A stretch of 37,891 nt of DNA from Sulfurimonas sp. Its GTDB lineage: Bacteria > Campylobacterota > Campylobacteria > Campylobacterales > Sulfurimonadaceae. The stretch is taken from positions 1 to 37,891 of the forward strand of contig NZ_JALOAN010000022.1 of NCBI RefSeq assembly GCF_023228785.1, read 5' to 3'. Under the pieces are notes generated by a model, which worked only from the letters and a program-made list of their open reading frames with translations, did not search any database and had not been told where the DNA came from. Positions 23,330-31,134 of the stretch are shown here, one piece after another (the stretch's first letter is position 1; each line of letters begins with the position of its first letter). The position numbers and the translations under genes were made by a program.

Positions 23330-24091
23330 ATGATTGAAAGAAGAAAATTTTTAACACTTTGGGCACTGAGTGCAAGTGCTTTAGCGGTGAGTGGATGTAA
23401 AGATCTACAAACACCACAAATAGATAAACAAACAAGAGTTTTACCTGATCGTATAAAAAGAAAAAGTATCGAGTTGTAGTTATTGGTGGTGGTTTTGGAG
23501 GGTTAAATACAGCTTCAGCTATCAAACAAAATGATCTAAATAACCATATAGAAGTGCTAGTTATAGAGAAAAATCCATACTACTTTGTCTGTCCAGTGAG
23601 CAATACGCTCTTAAGCGGTCACTCTGACTTTAAAAAGGAAAATTTCCTCTTTAACTACCGAAAAGTACAACTCAGTTATGGTTATGAAGTTCTTCATGCT
23701 GAAGTAAATAGTATAGATAAAACAGAGCAAAAAGTATTTACAAATAAAGAGGCTATCTCTATGAAGGCGTCATCGAATATGTTGGTGGTTTTGAACTACT
23801 TGATGTAGATTTTGACACTAAAGAGATACTTATAGAGATATCGATGATGATCTAAACTACATTGTAGCAAGACGCAAATATGTAGTAGGATGCTCATCTA
23901 TGGTCTCTACACAAACATTTAAGCTCGGCATTAACATAATGAAAGAGTTCGGATTTGACAAAAATAATGATATGTGGGTTCGAGAAACTTTAGAAGTAAA
24001 TGACGATGGAAAATACTATGATGAGTCTGGTGGTGAAGGACTTGTTGGCTGGTTCGATGCGATTACAGGGGATACATTTGCTTCATTTTAA
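23330..24091 (+). pseudogene. Degraded flavocytochrome c sulfide dehydrogenase flavoprotein gene
   Basis: An ATG at 23330 starts a twin-arginine signal (MIERRKFLTLWALSASALAVSGC) that stops after 49 codons (TAG 23477-23479). The next frame, shifted by one base within an A-rich run, encodes RVVVIGGGFGGLNTAS, the FAD-binding start, and VLVIEKNPYYFVCPVSNTLLSGH, typical of FccB/SoxF-type flavoproteins. That frame stops at 23806-23808. A third frame from about 23757 reads YEGVIEYVGGFELLDVDFDTKE, and the original frame (23840-24091) ends in GLVGWFDAITGDTFASF, resembling the family C-terminus. At least three frameshifts, all consistent with single-base losses, and about 250 aa remaining where about 420 are expected, mean it is dead. 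No cytochrome partner gene is present. Confidence 0.8.
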
Positions 24092-24093
24092 TG

Positions 24094-24144
24094 ATAAGTG
24101 AAGATCTATATATGTTAAAAATCATCTGAGATCTTAGTACTTAT
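24094..24144. terminator. Imperfect hairpin after the pseudogene
   Basis: ATAAGT plus AGATCT (24094-24107) can pair with AGATCT plus ACTTAT (24129-24144), with a small internal loop. This may be the old terminator of the sulfide dehydrogenase gene. There is no clear T tract. Confidence 0.35.
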
Positions 24145-24192
24145 TAAGTAGCCAACAAAGCAATAAACTACAAAAAGTTAAGTCTCATGTGT

Positions 24193-24198
24193 TATACT
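24193..24198 (+). promoter_or_regulatory. -10 element for the 24239 gene
   Basis: TATACT in CATGTGTTATACTTCTTG, 41 bp before the chosen ATG at 24239. Transcription from here would begin near 24205, downstream of the in-frame GTG at 24203. This supports the ATG as the true start. Confidence 0.45.
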
Positions 24199-24238
24199 TC
24201 TTGTGAAAAAAATATCATCTATTTTTACAAGGAAAAGT

Positions 24239-24604
24239 ATGAAAGTTGCCGTTGAGTGTAGATCTCCCTTGTTGCAAAAATCATTAGAAATCTTTTTATC
24301 TTCCTATCTTAGCTCCATAAAAAACTCTGATATAGTAGTTCGTGACTATAAAGTTTTAGGCGATGATAGAGCATTTTATATCTCAAAAGATAGTGATGGA
24401 GATCTTATGAAGCCATTTTCAAAATCTAATCTCATCATGGCTTTGCAAAAAAGATATAAAAGTATAAGCCCAAAGGCATATGAAGATAATTTAGAAGATG
24501 CAGATGAGATGGATTTTAGCATCTTGCAAAGGCGAATAGAGAGTTTAACAAAAGAGTATCAAGACAATCTTTTAAAGGCAGTTAGAGCATTTTATGAAAA
24601 ATAA
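24239..24604 (+). CDS. Hypothetical protein upstream of the rsmD-flagellar block, 121 aa
   Basis: No family is recognised. The N-terminal half looks alpha/beta (MKVAVECRSPLLQKSLEIFLSSYL, then IVVRDYKVLGDDRAFYIS), a layout reminiscent of a small receiver-like fold but without identifiable phosphoacceptor residues. The C-terminal half is helical and charged (DFSILQRRIESLTKEYQDNLLKAVRAFY). ATG 24239 has AAGGAAAAG immediately upstream and is preferred to the GTG at 24203. It overlaps rsmD by 11 nt. A small unknown gene followed by a methylase and flgI is also the order I recall from C. jejuni, which suggests a conserved unit. Confidence 0.7.
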   Translation: MKVAVECRSPLLQKSLEIFLSSYLSSIKNSDIVVRDYKVLGDDRAFYISKDSDGDLMKPFSKSNLIMALQKRYKSISPKAYEDNLEDADEMDFSILQRRIESLTKEYQDNLLKAVRAFYEK

Positions 24605-25199
24605 AAACACAAAACCACTAACAAAAAAAATAGTCTCAGGAAAGTTTAAAAATAGAGTTTTAAAACTTCCATCAAAGACAACCACACGTTCTTCAAAATC
24701 AATAGTTCTAGAATCTTTTTTTAACACAATTCAGTTTGAGATCATAGATGCGACTTTTGTTGAGGTCTTCTCAGGGAGTGGATCTGTTGGGCTTGAAGCC
24801 CTGAGTCGTGGAGCAAAAGAGATTATTTTTATGGAAAAAGATAGAGACGCACTAATAGTTTTAAAAGAGAATATAAAACAAACAGATCCAAGTGCTTGTG
24901 AGATCTTTAGTGGAGATAGTTTTACTAATATGAAAAGTGTAGTATCAAGACTTATGAAAAACTCACAAAAAGCCTACTTTTACATAGATCCGCCATTTAG
25001 CATTAGAGAAGGTATGGAAGATATCTATGACAATATGATAAAGATGATCGCTTCAATACCAAAAGAAGTTGTTGAACTCATCATTATAGAGCATATGAGT
25101 GGCTTAGAAATACCACAAAAGATAGGAATATATAAAGTAAGAAAAACTAAAAAATTTGGAAAAACTACACTTACATATCTAGAAGATGATTTAAACTAG
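24594..25199 (+). CDS. rsmD: RsmD-family 16S rRNA (guanine966-N2)-methyltransferase
   Basis: The family methylates G966 of 16S rRNA with SAM. The protein has the RsmD opening KIVSGKFKNRVLKLPSKTTTRSSKSIVLESFFNTI, the SAM-binding motif FVEVFSGSGSVGLEALSRGA, the acidic MEKDRDALIVLKENI, and the catalytic YIDPPF. It is 201 aa, normal length, although PTsd..REalFN is changed to a less common form (TRSSKSIVLESFFN). The close coupling with the preceding unknown gene and the flagellar genes is positional only. Another substrate cannot be excluded. Confidence 0.85.
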   Translation: MKNKNTKPLTKKIVSGKFKNRVLKLPSKTTTRSSKSIVLESFFNTIQFEIIDATFVEVFSGSGSVGLEALSRGAKEIIFMEKDRDALIVLKENIKQTDPSACEIFSGDSFTNMKSVVSRLMKNSQKAYFYIDPPFSIREGMEDIYDNMIKMIASIPKEVVELIIIEHMSGLEIPQKIGIYKVRKTKKFGKTTLTYLEDDLN

Positions 25200-25204
25200 G
25201 AAGT

Positions 25205-25219
25205 GGAATAAATATTGCT
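25205..25219 (+). promoter_or_regulatory. Sigma54 (RpoN) promoter of the flgI operon
   Basis: TGGAAT-N5-TTGCT places GG (25205-25206) and GC (25217-25218) exactly 10 nt apart, the defining sigma54 -24/-12 arrangement. The GGAA/TTGCT wording is that used by Campylobacterota flagellar genes. It lies 28 bp before the flgI ATG, between rsmD and flgI. Confidence 0.78.
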
Positions 25220-25246
25220 CACTCGTAGCTAGTTAAAAGGACTACT

Positions 25247-26293
25247 ATGAAAATATTTCTACTTCTCTTACTTACACTTAGTGCTATTTGGGCTACAAAG
25301 ATAAATGATGTCGCAAATATCGTGGGTGTTCGTGAAAACCAGATTATTGGTTACTCACTTGTAGTTGGTCTTCAAAAAACAGGAGATGGAACTACTTCAA
25401 AATTTACACTCCAGTCCATTTCAAACATGTTAAAAGCTATGAATATTGACATGAATCCCATAGATATAAAATCAAAAAACGTCGCTGCTGTTGTTGTAAC
25501 TGCAAACTTAGCTCCCTTTGCTAGACAAGGAGATAAGTTTGATATTACAGTCTCTTCTATTGGAGATGCAAAGTCACTAGAGGGCGGAACACTTTTGATG
25601 ACGCCACTAAAAGGTGTAGATGGAAAGATCTATGCACTTGCACAAGGGCATATAAGTATTGGTGGAAAAAATACCAGAGGTGCGGGAAGTGAGTCACATC
25701 CTACTGTTGGAATAGTTTATGAGGGTGGATTTGTGGAGCGCGAGATAAATATAGATCTCTATAATCAAGAGTACGCAAATCTTTCACTCAAAGAGTCAAA
25801 CTTTAAAAACAGTGTAGCAATCCAAAAAGCGATAAATGATTATTATAATACTCAAGTTGCAGTTGCTATGGATCCTAGATCTATCCGTCTTAAAAAACCG
25901 CAAAACAAGAGCATGATAGAGTTTTTAGCTGAGGTTCAAGGTATTGATATGGACTATAAACCTAAAAACAAGATTATTATAAATGAAAGAACGGGAACTA
26001 TAATTGCTGGGATAGATATAGAAGTAAAACCTGTAGTTTTAACTCATGGAGATATAACTATAAAGATACTTGAACAAGATGAATTATCTCAACCAGAGGG
26101 TTCTTTAGCCTTAGATAATGACTTGGTCATTGGATTAAATCAAAATGAACTTTATACAAAAAGAGGAACTACAACTGTAGCAAATGTAGTTCGTTCACTT
26201 CAAAAGTTGGGAGCGACTCCAAAAGATATCATAGCGATACTTGAAGCTATGAAGAGTGCGGGAAGTATCTCAGCACAACTAAAAGTGATGTAA
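25247..26293 (+). CDS. flgI: Flagellar P-ring protein FlgI
   Basis: FlgI forms the P ring around the flagellar rod in the periplasm. It starts with a signal peptide (MKIFLLLLLTLSAIWA, cleavage near residue 16). The mature protein begins with TKINDVANIVGVRENQIIGYSLVVGLQKTGDGT, a hallmark of the family. VAAVVVTANLAPFARQGDKFDITVSSIGDAKSLEGGTLLMTPLKG and the C-terminal LQKLGATPKDIIAILEAMKSAGSISAQL are also conserved. It is 348 aa, normal. It is the first gene after the sigma54 promoter. Confidence 0.97.
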   Translation: MKIFLLLLLTLSAIWATKINDVANIVGVRENQIIGYSLVVGLQKTGDGTTSKFTLQSISNMLKAMNIDMNPIDIKSKNVAAVVVTANLAPFARQGDKFDITVSSIGDAKSLEGGTLLMTPLKGVDGKIYALAQGHISIGGKNTRGAGSESHPTVGIVYEGGFVEREINIDLYNQEYANLSLKESNFKNSVAIQKAINDYYNTQVAVAMDPRSIRLKKPQNKSMIEFLAEVQGIDMDYKPKNKIIINERTGTIIAGIDIEVKPVVLTHGDITIKILEQDELSQPEGSLALDNDLVIGLNQNELYTKRGTTTVANVVRSLQKLGATPKDIIAILEAMKSAGSISAQLKVM

Positions 26294-26316
26294 AACTTTA
26301 TGATAAGGAGAGATTA

Positions 26317-26616
26317 ATGTATAGTAATTCAATAGGTGCTCAAGCACAAATGATGTCTAAGAATATGAACATTCCAAAAATAAATGAAAATTCTAAAGAA
26401 GATAAACTAAGAGAACAAACAGATGCATTTGAGTCTGTAATACTTAAGATGCTAATGGATAATGCAATGGAAAATGAAAAAAATCTTTTTACTGAGCAAA
26501 ATGATCCAGGCGAGAAGATCTATAAGTCCATGTATAGGGATGAACTTGCAAAGGCAAGCTCTGGTGGATTTGGTTTTTCACAGATGCTTTATGACTTTTT
26601 AAGCGAAAAACGTTAG
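26317..26616 (+). CDS. flgJ: Rod-binding protein (FlgJ N-terminal domain only)
   Basis: The family motif is visible as LREQTDAFESVILKMLMDNAMENEKNLF, then GEKIYKSMYRDELAKASSGGFGFSQMLYDFL. At 99 aa it has only the rod-binding part. The muramidase domain fused to it in enterobacteria is absent, as is normal for Campylobacterota. It presumably caps rod assembly in the periplasm, although no signal peptide is seen because the flagellar apparatus exports it. It has a strong ribosome site (AAGGAGAG). Confidence 0.9.
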   Translation: MYSNSIGAQAQMMSKNMNIPKINENSKEDKLREQTDAFESVILKMLMDNAMENEKNLFTEQNDPGEKIYKSMYRDELAKASSGGFGFSQMLYDFLSEKR

Positions 26617-26625
26617 AGAATTGGT

Positions 26626-26652
26626 TGAAGTATTTTTAGATTTTGTCGATAT
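26626..26652 (+). promoter_or_regulatory. Sigma28 (FliA)-like promoter upstream of flgM
   Basis: TGAA (26626-26629), a 15-nt spacer and GTCGATAT (26645-26652) match the Campylobacterota sigma28 consensus TAAA-N15-GCCGATAA at 3 of 4 and 6 of 8 positions with the exact spacer. It lies 44 bp before flgM, where sigma28 autocontrol of its own inhibitor is expected. Confidence 0.5.
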
Positions 26653-26696
26653 AGAAGTAATAAGAAAAACTCTATATGACAAAGAAAGGATGAGTA

Positions 26697-26903
26697 ATGA
26701 TTTCTCAACTAAATAGTTCTGCTATTCGCAGTTCGTACGCTAGTAATTTTGGTGAATCAAAAGAAGCTAGTAAAACTAATACAAACATAACAAAACAAGG
26801 CGATACAAGCAAGGTCGAGCGTATTAAAGAAGCGATTGACTCTGGCGAGTATAAAATCAACTTAGAAGAACTCTCAAAAAAGATAGCACAAGAGTTGCTT
26901 TAG
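26697..26903 (+). CDS. flgM: Anti-sigma28 factor FlgM
   Basis: FlgM binds FliA and blocks late flagellar genes until it is removed. The 68-aa protein has a low-complexity polar N-terminal half and the FlgM core SKVERIKEAIDSGEYKINLEELSKKIAQELL, with the family's KIxxLKxxIxxGxYxxdxxxvAxxLl pattern. It has an AAAGGA ribosome site. It sits between flgJ and the flgN-like gene, with a sigma28-like promoter of its own inside the sigma54-driven unit. Confidence 0.88.
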   Translation: MISQLNSSAIRSSYASNFGESKEASKTNTNITKQGDTSKVERIKEAIDSGEYKINLEELSKKIAQELL

Positions 26904-26928
26904 GTTTAAAATAAGATAAGGGTAAGAT

Positions 26929-27357
26929 ATGTTGTCTCATCATTTACAAGGTGCGTTAGCCGATTTAAGAGATCTGATACAAATTACAGAGTCTGATATA
27001 GCAGATATTAAAGAAGCTAAAAACGATCCTCAGTTTGACAGATTGTCGCTAAAAGAAGAAAAATTAAAAAGTTTTGAGCATAAAAAAGCTATGATAGATC
27101 ATGAAATATCTTCTTTAATGACAAAAAATCCTGACATGGATCTTCCAGAACTCATAAGTAAAGAGCAACATCTTCAACTCGATGAATTAAAAGCAGAACT
27201 AAACAAGTTAAGAGATGTAAACAAACACTACGCAAGACTTGTACTAGTAGTTAGTAACTTATACAACACATTTCTAGAGAGAATAGTTCCAACAGAAATG
27301 CAAGGTTACAATAAAGTAGCATCTAAAAACTCGACTATATTGGAAGTAAGAGCATAA
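26929..27357 (+). CDS. flgN: FlgN-like flagellar export chaperone
   Basis: It is a 142-aa helical protein with long charged amphipathic helices (LADLRDLIQITESDIADIKEAK, KSFEHKKAMIDHEISSLM, LDELKAELNKLRDVNKHYARLVL), the pattern of FlgN chaperones that hold the hook-filament junction proteins FlgK and FlgL. The call rests on this pattern and on position between flgM and flgK. FlgN sequences are very divergent. It ends 1 nt before the flgK start, supporting coupled synthesis with its client. Confidence 0.72.
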   Translation: MLSHHLQGALADLRDLIQITESDIADIKEAKNDPQFDRLSLKEEKLKSFEHKKAMIDHEISSLMTKNPDMDLPELISKEQHLQLDELKAELNKLRDVNKHYARLVLVVSNLYNTFLERIVPTEMQGYNKVASKNSTILEVRA

Positions 27358-27358
27358 T

Positions 27359-29236
27359 ATGGCATCTATATTTAACGCACTTCACATTGGTTACTCAGGG
27401 TTAAAAGTAGCGCAAGCTGGTATTAACACCACTGGTCACAATATTGCAGGTGATAAAATTGAGGGTTATAGTAGACAAAGAGTTGTAGTAAAAGCAGCTA
27501 CTCCACTTAGCACTTATCCTGGCAATGTAGGAAATGGTGCTGAAGTTCAAGATATACAAAGAATCTTTGATAACTTTGTTTTTGATAGATATAGTGCAGT
27601 ATCTAGAGACAAAGAGTTTAGTGATTTTGAGAAGAAAACTCTCGATGAGCTCTCAACATATTTTCCTGAGATTGATGGTGTCGGTATAAAAGCTGATATG
27701 ACAATGTATTATGATATGTGGCAAACTTTTGCTGATAATCCTGATAATGATGCTATAAAACTAGCACTTACAACTCAGACACATACGCTTACAAAACATA
27801 TCTCAAATACTCAAAATCAAGTAAAATCTCTTCAAAGTCAGTTAAATGATCAACTTGCTGTAAATATAAATGAAGTCAACTCCATAGCTCAAAAGATCGC
27901 GTCTATAAACAAGTCTATAGACATAGCAGAAGCTGGTGATACATTTACAGCAAATGATTTAAGAGATCAAAGAAATGTTTTGGAAAGAAATTTATCTAGA
28001 CTTATTGGTGCTGATGTAAACTCTGGTCAACTAACATCAAATATGCAAATAAGTAGTTCATCAAATACAAAAACTGGAAGTTATAGCATCCATGTAAATG
28101 GATTTAATATAGTAGATGGGAATACACATCACCCCATACATCTCTCTAATGAAAATAATCTAAATGGCTTTTATGAAGTAGCGTATGAGAGACAAGATGG
28201 TACTCTAATCCCTATGGCTGAAAAAATAACTGGCGGGGTTATAGGCTCGATTTTAAATCTTCGTGGATCTTCCATCGACACGACAAGTGGTATGCCAACA
28301 GATGGAGTTATCCAAAATGTTATATCTCAGATGGACTCGTTTGCAAAAGGTCTTATAGAATCAACTAACAACATCTATGCAAGAGGTGCTACAACTCGGA
28401 TGGAGTCAAATGAAATAACTCTAAATCCTACAGACGCTATGATGAACTCACTAAATATAAATGCAGGTACGTTTAGCGTAGTGATATATGATTTGGATGG
28501 GAATGTAACATCATCAAGAGAGATAACTATAAATCAAGCAACTACTATGACGGGAACAGTTGGTTCAAACTCAATTCAAGGTCAATTAGAAGCGCAAAAA
28601 GACGACAATGCTGATGGTAATGCTAACAATGATATAGATGACTTTATAAACTTTAACTGGGGAACGTTAAAAAATGGAAACAATGCAATGGAGCTTACAC
28701 TTGATTCTGTTGCGGAGTCAAAAGGATATACCTTTGCTATTCATGATACTTTAAAAAATGATTCATATAAAACAGGAACTAACTTTGCAGGAGCGATGGG
28801 ACTAAATCGATATTTTGATGGAGATAGTGCTCAAAGTATAGAGCTAAACCAGGCAATAGCTAATAATCCTACATTGGCATCAGCTGGGCAGACACCTTCA
28901 TCTGGGGATAATGTTGTAGCACTAAATATGATTCAACATCAATATGAAAAGTTTGACTTTAAAGTTGGCTCTCAAAAGTATGAATTAACAAGCTATGCTA
29001 TGTTTGACTTAGTAGCTACAGAAGTTGGTAGTAAAACAATGGCAGCTACTCTTAAAAATGAAACTATAACAACTCAGTTTAGAGCCACAGAGATGGAGTA
29101 TAACTCAGTTTCTAAAGTAAGTTTAGATGAAGAGATGACTAACCTAATTAAGTATCAAACTTCATATGGTGCTGCAGCAAAGGTTATTACTACAGTTGAC
29201 CAAATGATGACTACTCTACTTGGCATCAAGCAATAA
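27359..29236 (+). CDS. flgK: Flagellar hook-associated protein 1 FlgK
   Basis: FlgK forms the first hook-filament junction ring. The N-terminal D0 domain reads FNALHIGYSGLKVAQAGINTTGHNIAGDKIEGYSRQRVVV, with the family's NIxNxxTxGYSRQ form altered to NIAGDKIEGYSRQ. FDRYSAVSRDKEFSDFEKKTLDEL follows. The C-terminal helix SLDEEMTNLIKYQTSYGAAAKVITTVDQMMTTLLGI is typical. At 625 aa it is of usual Campylobacterota size, with a variable middle (about 350-520). FlgL is not in the window. Confidence 0.95.
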   Translation: MASIFNALHIGYSGLKVAQAGINTTGHNIAGDKIEGYSRQRVVVKAATPLSTYPGNVGNGAEVQDIQRIFDNFVFDRYSAVSRDKEFSDFEKKTLDELSTYFPEIDGVGIKADMTMYYDMWQTFADNPDNDAIKLALTTQTHTLTKHISNTQNQVKSLQSQLNDQLAVNINEVNSIAQKIASINKSIDIAEAGDTFTANDLRDQRNVLERNLSRLIGADVNSGQLTSNMQISSSSNTKTGSYSIHVNGFNIVDGNTHHPIHLSNENNLNGFYEVAYERQDGTLIPMAEKITGGVIGSILNLRGSSIDTTSGMPTDGVIQNVISQMDSFAKGLIESTNNIYARGATTRMESNEITLNPTDAMMNSLNINAGTFSVVIYDLDGNVTSSREITINQATTMTGTVGSNSIQGQLEAQKDDNADGNANNDIDDFINFNWGTLKNGNNAMELTLDSVAESKGYTFAIHDTLKNDSYKTGTNFAGAMGLNRYFDGDSAQSIELNQAIANNPTLASAGQTPSSGDNVVALNMIQHQYEKFDFKVGSQKYELTSYAMFDLVATEVGSKTMAATLKNETITTQFRATEMEYNSVSKVSLDEEMTNLIKYQTSYGAAAKVITTVDQMMTTLLGIKQ

Positions 29237-29241
29237 AGAAG

Positions 29242-30039
29242 ATGCCAAAAGTTAGTATTGCAATTCTATTTTGCATCTTTACTTTTTCTTTTTTAGGCTC
29301 TTTTTTTTATGGCGTAGATCCTTACGCACTTCAAAGCAACTCAATACTTACTCCACCATCATTCCAACATCTCTTAGGAACTGACAGACTTGGAAGAGAT
29401 ATACTAGCTAGACTAATAGAAGGTGGAAAAATCTCTCTTATTATAGGTGTTGGAAGTGCTTTTATAGCGTCTTTTATAGGGTTGATCCTTGGATCTATGG
29501 CTGGTTACTTTAGAGGAGTAGTAGATAAATCTTTTATAGTTACAGTAGATCTGTTCTTAACATTTCCTACATTTTTCTTACTTTTAGCACTTGTGAGTTA
29601 TGTAAATGCTTCTGCTTGGGTTTTAATAATCATTATCTCAATTACAGGTTGGATGACAACGGCTAGACTCATAAGATCTGAGAGTTTTAGCATAACAACT
29701 CAGCCATATATAAAGATACTAAACATCGCAAAAGTCTCAAAAATAAAAATACTTTTTAAATATTACGCACCTCTTTTAGCTCCTATCTACTTTGTTAGTT
29801 TTACTTTTGGAGTTGGTGGAGCAATACTTGCAGAGTCAGGACTTAGTTTTTTAGGTCTGGGCATTGTAGCTCCTCAAATGAGTTGGGGCACAATACTTAG
29901 CGGAGGAAAAGAAGTTATAGAGATAGCATGGTGGGTTAGCTTTTTTCCAGGACTTATGATTTTTTTAGTAACTTTTTCACTTATAAATATCTCAAACTTC
30001 CTTCAACAACTCACAAATCAAAAACAGATCCAAAGCTAA
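29242..30039 (+). CDS. ABC transporter permease of the DppC/OppC (peptide/nickel) type
   Basis: The protein opens with a membrane helix, then LLGTDRLGRDILARLIEGGKISLIIGVGSAFIASFIGLILGSMAGYFRGVVD, the classic DppC/OppC signature. It continues with further helices and LAESGLSFLGLGIVAPQMSWGTIL near the end. It is 265 aa with about six helices. It imports peptides or a related substrate together with a DppB-type permease, two ATPases and a binding protein. None of these is in the window, so its partners must be elsewhere. It starts 5 nt after flgK, so it may be co-expressed with flagellar genes. Confidence 0.9.
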   Translation: MPKVSIAILFCIFTFSFLGSFFYGVDPYALQSNSILTPPSFQHLLGTDRLGRDILARLIEGGKISLIIGVGSAFIASFIGLILGSMAGYFRGVVDKSFIVTVDLFLTFPTFFLLLALVSYVNASAWVLIIIISITGWMTTARLIRSESFSITTQPYIKILNIAKVSKIKILFKYYAPLLAPIYFVSFTFGVGGAILAESGLSFLGLGIVAPQMSWGTILSGGKEVIEIAWWVSFFPGLMIFLVTFSLINISNFLQQLTNQKQIQS

Positions 30040-30049
30040 AAGGTTTATA

Positions 30050-31081
30050 ATGCAAGAGAGAAATTTTGGTTATATTTTTATAGTTAGTGCAAGTGTTATA
30101 GTGATTTTAGCGGGGATAAAAAGTGCCTCAGAAATAGTTGTACCATTTTTACTCTCACTTTTCATAGCAATAATCCTCTCACCATCTTATAACTACTTCA
30201 ACAAAAAAGGGCTACCAAATGTTCTTTCACTAACTTTAGTTATGAGTTTGTTTGTGATACTTTTATTGTTGGTCGCAAAGCTTATAGGTTCATCAGTTCA
30301 AGAATTTAGCTCAAATATTTCTGTGTATGAACAACAACTCTCAAGTAGTTTTGATAAACTTTTTGAAATTTTTATGAACATGGGCTTTGAATTGCCAAAG
30401 AGTGAACTCTTAAGTATCATAGATCCAAAGCAAATTATGCAACTCTCAAGCGGAATAGTTCAAGGTATCGGATCTATGTTTACAAATGGTTTTGTGATTT
30501 TGCTAAGTGTGATTTTTATGCTCTTAGAATCTCAGCACTTTACAGATAAGGTAGCCTTTGCAAGTGGCAATAGAGGTATGAAAGAGGATATACAAGAGAT
30601 AGTTGGCAAGATTAAAAGATATATGGTCTTAAAAGCTATTATATCTCTTTTTACAGCTTTCGTTATATATGTAGCGCTTTTAATTATCGGTACTGACTAC
30701 GCTTTTCTTTGGGCAGTTTTGGCTTTTATGTTAAACTTCATTCCAAATATAGGTTCAATTATAGCTGCAATTCCAGTTGTACTCCTAACTCTAGTGCAAC
30801 TTGGCTCACTTAGCGCGTTTATGGTGAGTGTTTTGTATATAATAGTAAATGTTGTGATTGGATCTGTTATTGAGCCAAAAGTTATGGGTAAGGGCTTGGG
30901 ACTATCAACTTTAGTAGTTTTCTTATCTCTTATCTTTTGGGGATGGCTACTTGGGATTGTAGGAATGTTACTTTCTATTCCACTTACAATGATGGCAAAA
31001 ATTGTTTTTGATTCAAACAAAGAGACAAAGTTTATCGCTGTTTTACTAGGTACTGCGGATAACTTGGTAGAAAAAAAGTAA
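30050..31081 (+). CDS. AI-2E family membrane transporter
   Basis: About seven or eight membrane helices, with the family's central soluble segment (YEQQLSSSFDKLFEIFMNMGFELPKSELLSIIDPKQIMQLSSGI). The conserved end is WAVLAFMLNFIPNIGSIIAAIPVVLLTLVQLGS, then NVVIGSVIEPKVMGKGLGLSTLVVFLSLIFWGWLLGIVGMLLSIPLT. It is 343 aa. The family name comes from TqsA, but members export varied substrates and the one here is unknown. A weak AT-rich hairpin follows (31081-31113). Confidence 0.88.
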   Translation: MQERNFGYIFIVSASVIVILAGIKSASEIVVPFLLSLFIAIILSPSYNYFNKKGLPNVLSLTLVMSLFVILLLLVAKLIGSSVQEFSSNISVYEQQLSSSFDKLFEIFMNMGFELPKSELLSIIDPKQIMQLSSGIVQGIGSMFTNGFVILLSVIFMLLESQHFTDKVAFASGNRGMKEDIQEIVGKIKRYMVLKAIISLFTAFVIYVALLIIGTDYAFLWAVLAFMLNFIPNIGSIIAAIPVVLLTLVQLGSLSAFMVSVLYIIVNVVIGSVIEPKVMGKGLGLSTLVVFLSLIFWGWLLGIVGMLLSIPLTMMAKIVFDSNKETKFIAVLLGTADNLVEKK

Positions 31082-31134
31082 AATAAAAGAGTAATCAAGA
31101 TAGACTCTTATTTGAAAATATTTCAAGGTTTAAT

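Noticed and set aside
23446..23480. Programmed -1 frameshift on the A-rich run joining the Tat signal to the flavoprotein frame
   Set aside because: The shift has the right direction, but the zero-frame codons are AAA AGA, not the slippery AAA AAG. At least two further frame breaks and a large internal loss follow, so decay explains it better.
26621..26716. Short TTG-started ORF of about 31 codons between flgJ and flgM
   Set aside because: It has no ribosome site, overlaps the flgM start in another frame, and lies on the probable sigma28 promoter.
30697..31098. 133-aa minus-strand frame inside the AI-2E family gene
   Set aside because: Shadow of conserved membrane helices on the opposite strand, with no promoter or ribosome site.
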